A stretch of 34,386 bases of DNA from Bacteroidaceae bacterium (lineage in GTDB: Bacteria; Bacteroidota; Bacteroidia; Bacteroidales; Bacteroidaceae): assembly GCA_017556045.1 (NCBI GenBank), contig JAFZFF010000011.1, forward strand, positions 1 through 34,386, given 5' to 3'. Every line of letters starts with the position of its first letter. Within the stretch, counting starts at the first letter, position 1. Positions 1 to 7,394 of this stretch are shown here, one piece after another. A model generated the notes under the pieces. The model searched no databases. It was not told the DNA's origin and was given only the letters and a program-made list of their open reading frames with translations. Made by a program: the position numbers and the translations under genes.

Positions 1-549
1 ATAGCTGCTTGTTCTTCCCATGCGTTTGAAGTATTCTGCAGCCTCGAGATAGGTGGTAGCACATTTGTCCCATTCATAGATTGTGCTATAGATGCGACCT
101 TGAGTGAACAGCACTCGTGCCTTGGTCAGTATGTCCTCTGATGCCGCACCTTCGGTCACCGCTTTCACGAAGCACTGCAGGGCAAGTTCGTCATGCTTCT
201 GCTGGTTCTGATATATTCGTCCTTGGTAGTAGTAGGTGCGCAGCTTGTCCGTAGCCGTGCCGTGACTTTGGTAATAGTCGATAGCAGGCTGCAGCACCTC
301 GAAGTCCGTCTTGTCCACATAGTTCTTGTCCAAAGCCATTGAAAGCAGCAAAGCGTACTTCGCCCTCTCTTCCTTATTCAGCAATTCTTGTTCATCAATG
401 CGCTGCAAAACTTTCAACGCACTATCAGGCTGGGCCTCAATGAATCCCTCAACCTGTGTCAGCGTTCCCCAATGTGCGGAGTGCCGACTGCACGAGAACA
501 TGCAGAGGATGGCGACAAGGAACAGGTATAGTACTATGCGATGCTTCAT
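1..549 (-). CDS. TPR-containing lipoprotein, 5' part only (runs off the left edge)
   Basis: The minus-strand frame is open from an ATG at 549 to position 1 (183 codons, no stop), so only the N-terminal part is present. It is missing from simple ORF listings because the stop lies outside the window. The first 20 residues (MKHRIVLYLFLVAILCMFSC) form a lipoprotein-type signal with a candidate lipid-anchored Cys20. The rest is helical with TPR-like spacing (for example AIDYYQSHG, LRTYYYQGRIY, LALQCFVKAV, YLEAAEYFKRMG). Related Bacteroidales proteins often carry TPRs followed by a membrane helix and a signalling or HTH domain, but that part cannot be seen here. A -7-like box TATCTTCG lies only 4 bases before the ATG, so the leader would be extremely short. 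The lipoprotein/TPR call is firm; the cellular role is unknown. Confidence 0.75.
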   Translation of the reverse strand, partial: MKHRIVLYLFLVAILCMFSCSRHSAHWGTLTQVEGFIEAQPDSALKVLQRIDEQELLNKEERAKYALLLSMALDKNYVDKTDFEVLQPAIDYYQSHGTATDKLRTYYYQGRIYQNQQKHDELALQCFVKAVTEGAASEDILTKARVLFTQGRIYSTIYEWDKCATTYLEAAEYFKRMGRTSSY

Positions 550-553
550 GCTG

Positions 554-561
554 CGAAGATA
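554..561 (-). promoter_or_regulatory. Candidate promoter -7 box of the TPR lipoprotein gene
   Basis: On the minus strand the bases read TATCTTCG, one change from the Bacteroidota -7 consensus TAnnTTTG, with a GTTG about 20 bases further upstream. The predicted transcription start falls on or next to the ATG at 549, which would make the mRNA leaderless or nearly so. This is a motif match only. Confidence 0.35.
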
Positions 562-581
562 TACAAAAAGAGGGAAATAAG

Positions 582-680
582 CAACACCTCACACATAAAC
601 GAATAGTCGTGAGTGGCGATTAGGGAAGTAGAACCCCATAAACGACTCACACCCGGGACGACAAGGTCCGGGCGTGATGC
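582..680. repeat. Structured intergenic repeat, copy 1 (downstream of the nuclease gene)
   Basis: This element of about 95 bp is a direct, diverged copy of 1881-1975. Shared blocks are CAACACCTCAC, CATAAACGAATAGTC, CCATAAACG and TCGGGCGTGA-like sequence. It contains a short stem CTCAC/GTGAG (591-615 area) and a GC-rich hairpin around 649-677 with loop GACAAG. CATAAACG occurs twice inside it. It starts about 25 bases beyond the stop of the minus-strand nuclease gene, so it may act as a 3' UTR structure or terminator, although no U-tract follows. Confidence 0.6.
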
Positions 681-704
681 TTGTAGTATGTATCATTTAA
701 GGGA

Positions 705-1763
705 TTATGAATTGCCTAACTCCTCCTCAATCTCTTGGATCGTGGGCAGTGTGCCTTTGAAATGTTCTGGCAGTAGCTTGTTAAGCTCATATTCAGAAAT
801 TCCGATTGGCTGATTGAAATTTTCTACCGTATATTGTGCCAAAACTTCATCTTTGTCCTTGCAAATCAACAATCCAATAGTTGGTTTGTCTGACGGACGA
901 CGCAGTAGATGATTTACTCCACTTACGTAGGCGCTTAGTTGCCCGATATCTTCAGGCCGGAAAGAGCGTGTCTTCACCTCAATCACAATGTAGCACTCTA
1001 ACTTCAAGTTATAAAAGAGCATATCAATATATCGGTCGGTCTGGCCTATGGTAAGTTTATACTCACGGCCCATATAAGCAAAACCATTACCTAACTCAAG
1101 AAGAAAGCGCTCGATATTAAGTATCAGTGCATCCTTGAGCTCCTTTTCCCGATAAGGCTCGGCTATAGTAAGAAAATCAAAACAATAGGGGTCACGAGTA
1201 ATCTGTTGAGCCAAGTCACTCTGCGGCTCGGGCAATGTGGCGGGGAAATTGGTGATAGCCTGACCTTCCCGCTCAATCAAGCGAGTGTCAATCAGATGTT
1301 CAAGAACATCGCGCGACAGGTTAAGTTCTATAGTCTTGGCTACATAAAATGTAGCTTCAATCGGATTTTTTCCACACTTGTCAATGATACGCTTATGATG
1401 GCCCCAAGGAATAGCGAATATCAAGGAATCGATGTCTGCTATTTGTCCCCCAAGTTGGGGGATAATTGTATCGAGCTGAGAATAAAGGGTATAGAACTTC
1501 TTTATATAATACAAATTGGTACGCGAGAAACAATGAGCGTCGGGAATCTCGCGCTGCAGGTCCTTGCTCATATAGGTGATAATCTTGTCTCCCCATTTGC
1601 CAGAGGCATATCGCTCTTCGATATCCTTTCCTATACTCCAGTAGAAGCGCAGCATCTCTGTGCTTACTTTTGAAGCGGCCTTAATCTGGCTGCGACGGAA
1701 ACGGCTACAGATATCTGCTATCCATTGCTTATATTCAATATCGGAATGTATTAAATCGGTCAT
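705..1763 (-). CDS. YhcG/DUF1016-type PD-(D/E)XK nuclease family protein
   Basis: 352 residues. The N-terminal half (about 10-165) matches the helical YhcG N-terminal region (MLRFYWSIGKDIEERY, SRTNLYYIKKFYTLY, IPWGHHKRIIDK). The C-terminal half is a PD-(D/E)XK nuclease fold with Asp247 in YIDMLFYN and Glu262-x-Lys264 in VIEVKT, followed by RPEDIGQLSAYV, which is typical of the family. The catalytic signature therefore looks intact. Such proteins are usually orphan accessory genes or sit near restriction-modification and defence genes; their substrate is not settled. Here the gene stands alone, is AT-richer by eye than its neighbours, and is bracketed by two related repeats (582-680 and 1881-1975). 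That suggests insertion as a unit, but no transposase or integrase is present. The ATG at 1763 has a -7-like box about 42 bases upstream. Confidence 0.9.
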   Translation of the reverse strand: MTDLIHSDIEYKQWIADICSRFRRSQIKAASKVSTEMLRFYWSIGKDIEERYASGKWGDKIITYMSKDLQREIPDAHCFSRTNLYYIKKFYTLYSQLDTIIPQLGGQIADIDSLIFAIPWGHHKRIIDKCGKNPIEATFYVAKTIELNLSRDVLEHLIDTRLIEREGQAITNFPATLPEPQSDLAQQITRDPYCFDFLTIAEPYREKELKDALILNIERFLLELGNGFAYMGREYKLTIGQTDRYIDMLFYNLKLECYIVIEVKTRSFRPEDIGQLSAYVSGVNHLLRRPSDKPTIGLLICKDKDEVLAQYTVENFNQPIGISEYELNKLLPEHFKGTLPTIQEIEEELGNS

Positions 1764-1804
1764 ACTGATTCTTAATTTCTGTCTTGCAAAACAAGTTATC
1801 TGTG

Positions 1805-1812
1805 CGAAGATA
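1805..1812 (-). promoter_or_regulatory. Candidate -7 box of the nuclease gene
   Basis: The minus strand reads TATCTTCG, one base from TAnnTTTG, and would give a leader of roughly 35 bases to the ATG at 1763. The upstream half of the promoter is in an AT-rich stretch and no clean TTTG is seen at 20 bases. The same variant TATCTTCG precedes the TPR lipoprotein gene. Confidence 0.4.
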
Positions 1813-1880
1813 CAATATTAAATTTATAAATCGAATAATAAATGAAGAAAAAAGTGCATAAAGGCATACAATCAACACCT

Positions 1881-1975
1881 CAACACCTCACGCATAAACG
1901 AATAGTCATGAGGACGATTCGGAAGATAATCCCATAAACGCCTCCCGCCCGAACGAAAGGTTCGGGCGTGAGGCT
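1881..1975. repeat. Structured intergenic repeat, copy 2 (between nuclease and GH43 genes)
   Basis: Diverged direct copy of 582-680. Its main hairpin is almost perfect: CCTCCCGCCCGAAC (1941-1954), loop GAAAG, GTTCGGGCGTGAGG (1960-1973), with 13 of 14 positions paired. Compared with copy 1, the inner pairs differ on both arms (GGAC/GTCC in copy 1, GAAC/GTTC here), so pairing is kept despite sequence change. A further 8-base complement, CCTCACGC (1886-1893) with GCGTGAGG (1966-1973), could form an alternative fold. Like copy 1, it lies just 3' of a minus-strand stop (GH43, 2016). Confidence 0.6.
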
Positions 1976-2015
1976 TATCAAAAGTAGAATGTATGTATGG
2001 GGCACACGATAGGTG

Positions 2016-3029
2016 TCAGAATACAGGTCTCGCGCCTGTGGTGGCGGGCTTCCCGTCTTTCACATAGGGCCACCCCCTCTTGTCCCAACGGATGCGCTGC
2101 AGCATCATTGGGCGTGCATTGGGGTGAGATGACCTGTTGTGACAGTGATAGAGCATCCAGTCATGACGCTTCTTGTCTGTGAAGATCTCTCCATTGTGCC
2201 CAGGGCCGTAGAAGTGATCGTCTTTATCAGAGCGGATGACTGTGGTAGCATAGCCCTCATGCATGGGACGGCCTTCGCGGTCTACAAACACTCCGTCAAG
2301 TGTCTTGCTGCGACCGACCTTTACCTGGTATGTCTCGTTCCAATATTGTCCGGCACTGACGAAGAGGTACCACCAGCCCTTGCGATAGTGCAGGTATGCG
2401 CCTTCGAAGACACGGTCGCGCTGGGGGTTCTCTGAGCCGTGTACACCGGCTACGACCTCATAGCGTGCGTCGTCGGCCAGCTGGGTGCCGTAAGGGTTGA
2501 GCTCGACGCGGTGGATGCGTCCCATGCTGCCGAAGAACATCCATACCTTTCCCGTCTTGTCATCTACGACGACCTCGGGATCTATGGTGTCGTCGATACC
2601 GGTGACCTTGCCGCTGGTGATGATGTCGATGTATTCGAACTTTCCTGGCACACTCGATTCGCGCAGCGCCACGATGCTGGCGTCTTCCTTAGAGTTGTAG
2701 AGTGTGAAGTATGCCATGCGTCGGCCGTGTACCATTGCCACATCGGGTGCCCATACGTGTCTGCCCACCCTGCGAAAGTGCTGCATCACGTGGTCATCGA
2801 GGGGGATAATGTCGGAGAACGTCCACTCGACAAGGTCGTCACTACAGAGCAGTGGGCGACGGGCGTTCTGCCCAGTGCTGAGGCTGTAGAACTTGCCATC
2901 ATCGGCTCGCCATACGGTGGGGTCGGGCCAATCTTTAGGGTATACGGGGTTGACATAGAGGCTGTCTTTGGCCGAGAGTAGGGTAGAGGTTAACAGCATT
3001 GCTGTCAGGGTCGCGAATGTCTTGCTCAT
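2016..3029 (-). CDS. Secreted GH43-family glycoside hydrolase (arabinanase-like)
   Basis: 337 residues from the ATG at 3029. The open frame extends to 3314, but the signal peptide starts here (MSKTFATLTAMLLTSTLLSA, then KDS) and the upstream stretch is not protein-like. The five-bladed GH43 propeller is recognisable: Asp36 in WPDPTV (general base position), VWAPDV near 92-97, Asp150 in TIDPEVV, Glu209 in RVFEGAYLHYR (general acid position), and the GPGHNG motif around His278. Family members remove or cut arabinose- or xylose-containing chains; the layout resembles endo-arabinanase-like subfamilies, but the exact linkage is not predictable. It is probably periplasmic. No SusC/SusD or other arabinan genes are adjacent. 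It is divergent from the SIMPL gene across about 175 bp. Confidence 0.88.
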   Translation of the reverse strand: MSKTFATLTAMLLTSTLLSAKDSLYVNPVYPKDWPDPTVWRADDGKFYSLSTGQNARRPLLCSDDLVEWTFSDIIPLDDHVMQHFRRVGRHVWAPDVAMVHGRRMAYFTLYNSKEDASIVALRESSVPGKFEYIDIITSGKVTGIDDTIDPEVVVDDKTGKVWMFFGSMGRIHRVELNPYGTQLADDARYEVVAGVHGSENPQRDRVFEGAYLHYRKGWWYLFVSAGQYWNETYQVKVGRSKTLDGVFVDREGRPMHEGYATTVIRSDKDDHFYGPGHNGEIFTDKKRHDWMLYHCHNRSSHPNARPMMLQRIRWDKRGWPYVKDGKPATTGARPVF

Positions 3030-3158
3030 GTGTGTAGTGTGCAATAAAGTGGGGTTGTGTAGAGCAAAGTTCGTAATTTTATAGCTCTTACACAAGAGTA
3101 TGCGCACAAGGATGAAAAAAATGTAGCGAAAATAGGCTAATGTTACGAATAAAGTCAG

Positions 3159-3166
3159 TACATTTG
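3159..3166 (+). promoter_or_regulatory. Candidate -7 box of the SIMPL-domain gene
   Basis: TACATTTG matches TAnnTTTG exactly and lies about 38 bases before the ATG at 3205. No clean TTTG is found 19-21 bases upstream, so the promoter is only half supported. Confidence 0.45.
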
Positions 3167-3204
3167 CTGTGTGAAATGTTATAAAATGGAAAGTCAAAAC
3201 GATT

Positions 3205-3930
3205 ATGGAAGAGAATGCAAAACAACGCCGCTTCGTGGTAGATAACGAGGGGCTGGGCTGCTGCCTGATGATAGGACTTATCGCGGGTGCCGTGTTGTTG
3301 GGTAATGCCATCAAGGCTGTGCGTGCAGATGATCGCGTGGTATCAGTGAAGGGACTCTGTGAACGTGAGGTGAAGGCAGATAGAGTAATATGCCCCTTTG
3401 CCTACAAGGAGGGTGGCGACAATCTGCAAGCGCTGTATATGACCATCGAGGAGAAGAATGGTATCATCATCGACTTCCTCAAGGAGGCGGGCATCGCCGA
3501 GGCCGACATCTCGGTAGCTGCACCCAAGGTGCTGGACACACGCACCGAGTGGAGCGGTAGCCAAAACCGCTACGTGTACATCGTGACGTCGGTGGTGACG
3601 GTATGTACGGATAAGGTAGACGAGATCATACAACTGCAATCACGCCAAGGCGAACTGCTACAGAAAGGCATTGCTATGGCCAATAACTGGGAGTATCAGC
3701 CTGTGTACTCGTTTACCCAGCTCAATGAGATAAAGCCCTCGATGATAGAGACGGCTACGAAGAATGCGCGCGAGACTGCCGAGAAGTTTGCTGCCGATAG
3801 TGAGAGTGAGTTGGGTAAGATCAAGCGCGCCACACAGGGTCAGTTCTCCATCACCGATCGCGATAGCAACACGCCTTATATGAAGAACGTGCGCGTGGTG
3901 ACCAGCGTGGACTATTACCTGAAGGACTGA
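3205..3930 (+). CDS. SIMPL-domain (DUF541) protein with N-terminal membrane anchor
   Basis: 241 residues. Residues about 17-36 (LGCCLMIGLIAGAVLLGNAI) form one membrane segment. Beyond it is a SIMPL/DUF541 domain: VVSVKGLCEREVKADRV at the start, a repeated alpha/beta pattern, an ATKNARETAEKFAADSESELGKI helix (roughly 190-212) and a final NVRVVTSVDYYLKD strand. The domain probably faces the periplasm. SIMPL proteins include the BP26 oligomer family, and their biochemical role is poorly known. The gene appears to be a single transcription unit: it is divergent from GH43, and a strong inverted repeat directly follows the stop. The ATG at 3205 is the only plausible start near the transmembrane segment. 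Confidence 0.85.
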   Translation: MEENAKQRRFVVDNEGLGCCLMIGLIAGAVLLGNAIKAVRADDRVVSVKGLCEREVKADRVICPFAYKEGGDNLQALYMTIEEKNGIIIDFLKEAGIAEADISVAAPKVLDTRTEWSGSQNRYVYIVTSVVTVCTDKVDEIIQLQSRQGELLQKGIAMANNWEYQPVYSFTQLNEIKPSMIETATKNARETAEKFAADSESELGKIKRATQGQFSITDRDSNTPYMKNVRVVTSVDYYLKD

Positions 3931-3936
3931 GCTTTT

Positions 3937-4036
3937 TAGTTAGGAGATAGAAATTAGGAGTTAGGAATTAGGCCATTCGGATGGGTTACATCACTGAGCC
4001 TTTTTATTCCTAACTCCTAATTTCTAATTCCTAATT
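3937..4036. repeat. Palindromic intergenic element with word-repeat arms (possible bidirectional terminator)
   Basis: This lies between the convergent SIMPL and trxB genes. The left arm (3948-3968) and right arm (4006-4026) are perfect reverse complements over 21 bases, and the complementarity continues imperfectly on both sides. The arms are built from short variants of TTAGGAATTAG. The roughly 37-base centre carries an inner AGGC/GCCT stem and the words GGCCATTCGG. T-runs flank the structure on the right. It could terminate transcription in both directions. Confidence 0.65.
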
Positions 4037-4041
4037 ATTTC

Positions 4042-4974
4042 TTACTGTTCTGCAAGGAACTTCTCCACCTCGAGTGCAGCTTTACAGCCACTGCCTGCAG
4101 CTACGATAGCTTGGCGGTAGCGAGGGTCAGCCACGTCGCCAGCAGCGAATACGCCGGGTACGTTGGTGGCGGGTGATGCGCCCTGAGTCATGATATAGCC
4201 CGTCTCGTCGGTCTCGAGGTATTCGCGGAAGATCTCAGAGTTGGGGTTGTGACCGATAGCGAGGAAGAGTCCGTCGATAGCGATGTCGTAGTGCTGCTCA
4301 TCAGCCTCGCCCTTGCGCTTCACCACGTGAGCACCCTCTACGCCATTGTCGCCGAAGAGGCCTGTCACGTTATGCTCAAAGAGTACTTCGATCTTGGGAT
4401 TCTGCATCACGCGGTCCTGCATGATTTGGCTGGCGCGGAGGTAGTTTTTACGCACGATGAGGTATACCTTGCTGGCGAGTCCTGCCAGGTAGTTGGCCTC
4501 CTCACAAGCGGTGTCGCCACCACCTACTACGGCTACTACCTTCTTGCGGTAGAAGAATCCGTCACATGTAGCACATGCGCTCACACCCATACCTGCATAC
4601 TTCTTCTCATCCTCGAGGCCGAGGTACTTGGCCGATGCGCCAGTGGCGATAATCACCGTCTCTGCCTCTATCTCTGTGCCGTCGTCAACGGTCACCTTGA
4701 AGGGTCGTTGTGAGAGGTCCGCCTTGGTGATGATACCGCTGCGGAGGCTGGCGCCGAAGCGCTCTGCCTGCAGACGCAGGTCGTCCATCATCTCTGAACC
4801 GCTGATGCCGTTGGGGTATCCGGGGAAGTTCTCGATGTCTGTAGTGATGGTGAGCTGTCCGCCAGGCTGTAGTCCTTCGTACAGGATGGTGGGGATGTTT
4901 GCTCTACCAGTGTAGATGGCTGCTGTGTAGCCCGCGGGGCCTGAGCCAATGATAAGGCATTTTGTTTTTTCCAT
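4042..4974 (-). CDS. trxB: Thioredoxin reductase
   Basis: 310 residues, the normal length for low-molecular-weight bacterial thioredoxin reductase. It uses NADPH, through FAD and a redox-active disulfide, to reduce thioredoxin in the cytoplasm. Visible motifs are the FAD-binding GSGPAG (10-15), the redox pair in CATC (Cys134 and Cys137), the NADPH-binding GGGDTA (151-156), and a C-terminal GVFAAGDVAD FAD-binding segment. The ATG at 4974 gives MEKTKCLIIGSGPAG, the expected beginning. Directly upstream is an array in which the -7 promoter box is repeated every 84 bases, which is unusual for a housekeeping redox gene. Confidence 0.97.
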   Translation of the reverse strand: MEKTKCLIIGSGPAGYTAAIYTGRANIPTILYEGLQPGGQLTITTDIENFPGYPNGISGSEMMDDLRLQAERFGASLRSGIITKADLSQRPFKVTVDDGTEIEAETVIIATGASAKYLGLEDEKKYAGMGVSACATCDGFFYRKKVVAVVGGGDTACEEANYLAGLASKVYLIVRKNYLRASQIMQDRVMQNPKIEVLFEHNVTGLFGDNGVEGAHVVKRKGEADEQHYDIAIDGLFLAIGHNPNSEIFREYLETDETGYIMTQGASPATNVPGVFAAGDVADPRYRQAIVAAGSGCKAALEVEKFLAEQ

Positions 4975-5013
4975 TGTGTATATATACTTTTATTGATTTT
5001 TATTTTCACTTCG

Positions 5014-5021
5014 CAAAGATA
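5014..5021 (-). promoter_or_regulatory. trxB: trxB promoter -7 box, gene-proximal
   Basis: The minus strand reads TATCTTTG, a perfect -7 match, followed by a leader of roughly 35 bases. Identical or near-identical boxes recur exactly 84 bases apart at 5098-5105 (TATCTTTG) and 5182-5189 (TATCATTG), so trxB may have two or three tandem start sites. Confidence 0.6.
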
Positions 5022-5189
5022 CAAACAAACGAGCGAGAAATATGAAGTTCACTTCGATATTTTTTACAGCGAGTGCAAAAATCTTCGAGCTTTAGCTCAA
5101 AGATAACAACAAACGAGCGAGAAATATGAAGTTCACTTCGATATTTTTCACAGCGAGTGCAAAAATCTTCGAGTTTTATCGCAATGATA
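5022..5189. repeat. Two tandem 84-bp units upstream of trxB
   Basis: Unit 1 is 5022-5105 and unit 2 is 5106-5189. They are almost identical over the first 65 bases and diverge at the end (GAGCTTTAGCTC in unit 1, GAGTTTTATCGC in unit 2). Each ends in a -7-like box read on the minus strand, in phase with the proximal trxB box. Each also holds a near-palindrome of AATATGAAGT and ACTTCGATATT around a central TC, which could be an operator or hairpin. The opposite promoter for the glycosidase gene (5231 onward) starts about 40 bases beyond the array. Confidence 0.85.
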
Positions 5190-5231
5190 CAAATTAGTGG
5201 GTGAATAAACGAAGTTTCGATAAGAAAGCAT

Positions 5232-5239
5232 TATCTTTG
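5232..5239 (+). promoter_or_regulatory. -7 box of the 5272 glycosidase gene
   Basis: TATCTTTG is a perfect match. The predicted start near 5246 leaves about 26 bases to the ATG at 5272, but only about 11 to the ATG at 5257. A -33 TTTG is not evident at the usual distance. Confidence 0.5.
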
Positions 5240-5271
5240 CAATAATAATTTGATAAATGAATAACACGGAC

Positions 5272-7263
5272 ATGAAGAAATTTGTTTTATTAGCGGTTTG
5301 TTGCCTCGGCTTATTGAGCACGAAGGCCGAAAGTATAGCTGACAATCGATGGAGCATTGTAGCTGATAATGAGATTGTATGGGATGTCACCTCTGACAAG
5401 ATCCCCCACAGAGACCATATCGAGATGAGCGGACTTAAGGTGTCTACCGTGGTGCGCTATGGCGTAGAGGCCGATGGTTCCTTCTACCTCAATAGGGGCA
5501 TGGTGTGGCCTATGCTGCGTACCATACCTAACAACACTCACGCGAGCCTGATGCGCAAGATGGGCGACGAGGTGATGCCCAAGGTGTTGGTCAACGGAAG
5601 AGCCTTGGAGGGAGAGAAGGTGCAGTCGATCAAGCTGAATGGACTGATGACCGTCATCAGTAACTTCCCTGCAGGGGTACAACTCGAGCGCGTATTGTTC
5701 CCCTCGGTGACATTGCCTGCCTTCTGTGAACGATATACCTTGACCAATACGGCGAAAAGGGATGTGCTCGTAGAGCTGCCCCACTCGGTGTCAAAGACCG
5801 CCACACCTGCAGAGAAGGGAGTGTATGGCTCATATAGCATCGAGGTGAAGCAGACTGGAGGCACCGCAACCTTGAAGCCCGGAGAGTCTATCACCTTTGC
5901 TGTGACCATCGAAGGCTACAAGCCAGGTGAGGAGGATTTTAATATCGATATAGAGCGTGAGAAGAGTGCTCGCGAGGCATTGATCGGCGAATACTCATCA
6001 AACCTCGTGCTCGAGACTCCGAGCGATGTGCTGAATACGATGTTCAAGTTTGCCAAGATACGCGCTTCGGAGAGCATCTATGACACCAAGGGGGGATTGA
6101 TGCATGGTCCTGGAGGCGAGTCATACTACGCTGCTATCTGGGCTAACGATCAGGCTGAGTATGTCAACCCCTTCTTCCCCTTCCTGGGATATGCTATCGG
6201 CAACAAGTCGGCGCTCAATTCATATATGCACTTTGCTCGCTTCATGAACGCTGACTATAAGAAGGTGCCCAGCTCTATCATCGCTGAAGGTGATGGTACC
6301 TGGGGGGGCGCTGGCGACCGTGGTGACGCTGCTATGATAGCTTATGGCGCTTCGCGCTATGCCTTGGCACGTGGTGACAAGCAAGAGGCTGAGCAGCTGT
6401 GGCCGCTGATCGAGTGGTGTCTGGAATATTCGCGCCGTCAGATCAATGAGAAGGGCGTCGTAGGCTCTGACTCTGATGAACTGGAGGGTCGCTTCCCTGC
6501 AGGCGATGCCAACCTCTGTACCTCTTCGCTCTACTATGATGCGCTCATCACCTCTGCCTATCTGGGCAAGGAACTCGGTAAGCCCGTGGCTCAGACTCGC
6601 AAGTATGAGCAGCAGGCAGTAGCCTTGCGCAAGGCTATGGACGATTACTTTGCCGCTACGGTAGAGGGCTACGACACCTATCAATACTATGAGGGTAACG
6701 ATATCTTGCGTTCATGGATCTGTATTCCCCTGACTGTAGGTATCACCGAGCGCAAGGAGGGTACCATAGAGGCACTCTTCTCGCCCCGTCTGTGGACAGA
6801 GAACGGACTGCTCACAGCTGCTGGCAGTGAGACCTTCTGGGACCGCTCAACGCTCTATGCTATGCGTGGCGTGTTGGCTGTAGGTGAGGTAGACCGTGTG
6901 ATGCCCTACCTGATGAGCTACTCTCAGACCCGTCTGCTGGGCGACCATGTGCCCTATGCTATCGAGGCATGGCCCGAGGGCTCTCAGCGTCATCTCTCTG
7001 CTGAGAGCGGACTCTACTGCCGCATCTTCACTGAGGGATTGTTTGGCATACGCCCCACAGGATTCAATGCTTTCACCATCACTCCCTGCATGCCTACTTC
7101 ATGGAATACGATGGCGCTGCGCCACATCCGTGCATTCAATGGAGATGTCGATATCCAGGTGGATCGCAAAGGCGAAAAGCTACAGGTGATAGTATATAAT
7201 CATGGCAAACGTATCCGCCAGACAGTCATCAAACCCGGTGACTCGGTAAAGGTGACACTGTAG
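5272..7263 (+). CDS. Secreted (alpha/alpha)6-barrel (six-hairpin) glycosidase-like protein
   Basis: 663 residues from the ATG at 5272, which starts a clean signal peptide (MKKFVLLAVCCLGLLSTKA); an in-frame ATG at 5257 adds five residues and is the alternative. The N-terminal third (to about 240) is beta-rich. The C-terminal two thirds look like a six-hairpin glycosidase catalytic barrel: GPGGESYYAAIWANDQAEY, GTWGGAGDRGDAAMIAYGASRY, WCLEYSRRQIN, GSDSDELEGRFPAGDAN and a last region GLFGIRPTGFNAFTITP, as in GH78/GH95-like proteins. The acidic residues in WANDQAE and SDSDELEGRF are candidate catalytic residues. I cannot assign a GH number or substrate. It is probably periplasmic or surface exposed and sits alone, without transport partners. 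Confidence 0.75.
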   Translation: MKKFVLLAVCCLGLLSTKAESIADNRWSIVADNEIVWDVTSDKIPHRDHIEMSGLKVSTVVRYGVEADGSFYLNRGMVWPMLRTIPNNTHASLMRKMGDEVMPKVLVNGRALEGEKVQSIKLNGLMTVISNFPAGVQLERVLFPSVTLPAFCERYTLTNTAKRDVLVELPHSVSKTATPAEKGVYGSYSIEVKQTGGTATLKPGESITFAVTIEGYKPGEEDFNIDIEREKSAREALIGEYSSNLVLETPSDVLNTMFKFAKIRASESIYDTKGGLMHGPGGESYYAAIWANDQAEYVNPFFPFLGYAIGNKSALNSYMHFARFMNADYKKVPSSIIAEGDGTWGGAGDRGDAAMIAYGASRYALARGDKQEAEQLWPLIEWCLEYSRRQINEKGVVGSDSDELEGRFPAGDANLCTSSLYYDALITSAYLGKELGKPVAQTRKYEQQAVALRKAMDDYFAATVEGYDTYQYYEGNDILRSWICIPLTVGITERKEGTIEALFSPRLWTENGLLTAAGSETFWDRSTLYAMRGVLAVGEVDRVMPYLMSYSQTRLLGDHVPYAIEAWPEGSQRHLSAESGLYCRIFTEGLFGIRPTGFNAFTITPCMPTSWNTMALRHIRAFNGDVDIQVDRKGEKLQVIVYNHGKRIRQTVIKPGDSVKVTL

Positions 7264-7304
7264 CGCGAAATGTTGATTTGAGGGCGCTCATTGCAAGCAC
7301 CATA

Positions 7305-7336
7305 TTTGGGCAATTGTGGGAATTTATATACTTTTG
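7305..7336 (+). promoter_or_regulatory. Promoter of the nitroreductase-DUF2520-maf operon
   Basis: TTTG (7305-7308), exactly 20 bases, TACTTTTG (7329-7336): a full match to the Bacteroidota -33/-7 arrangement. It leaves a leader of about 50 bases to the ATG at 7395. Confidence 0.7.
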
Positions 7337-7394
7337 CGTACCAAATGGTGGCGTTGATGCTGCTGTTTTTTTAGATGGAAATAACGAATAGACT

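Noticed and set aside
2439..2981. 180-codon open frame on the plus strand opposite the GH43 gene
   Set aside because: It is fully covered by conserved GH43 motifs on the minus strand and has no promoter or recognisable domain.
3030..3314. N-terminal extension of the GH43 frame (95 extra residues)
   Set aside because: The extension overlaps the start of the SIMPL gene and the divergent promoters, and a clean signal peptide begins at 3029.
5022..5189. Short repeats that might be a CRISPR array
   Set aside because: There are only two adjacent 84-bp copies without unique spacers, so it is a tandem duplication, not a CRISPR.
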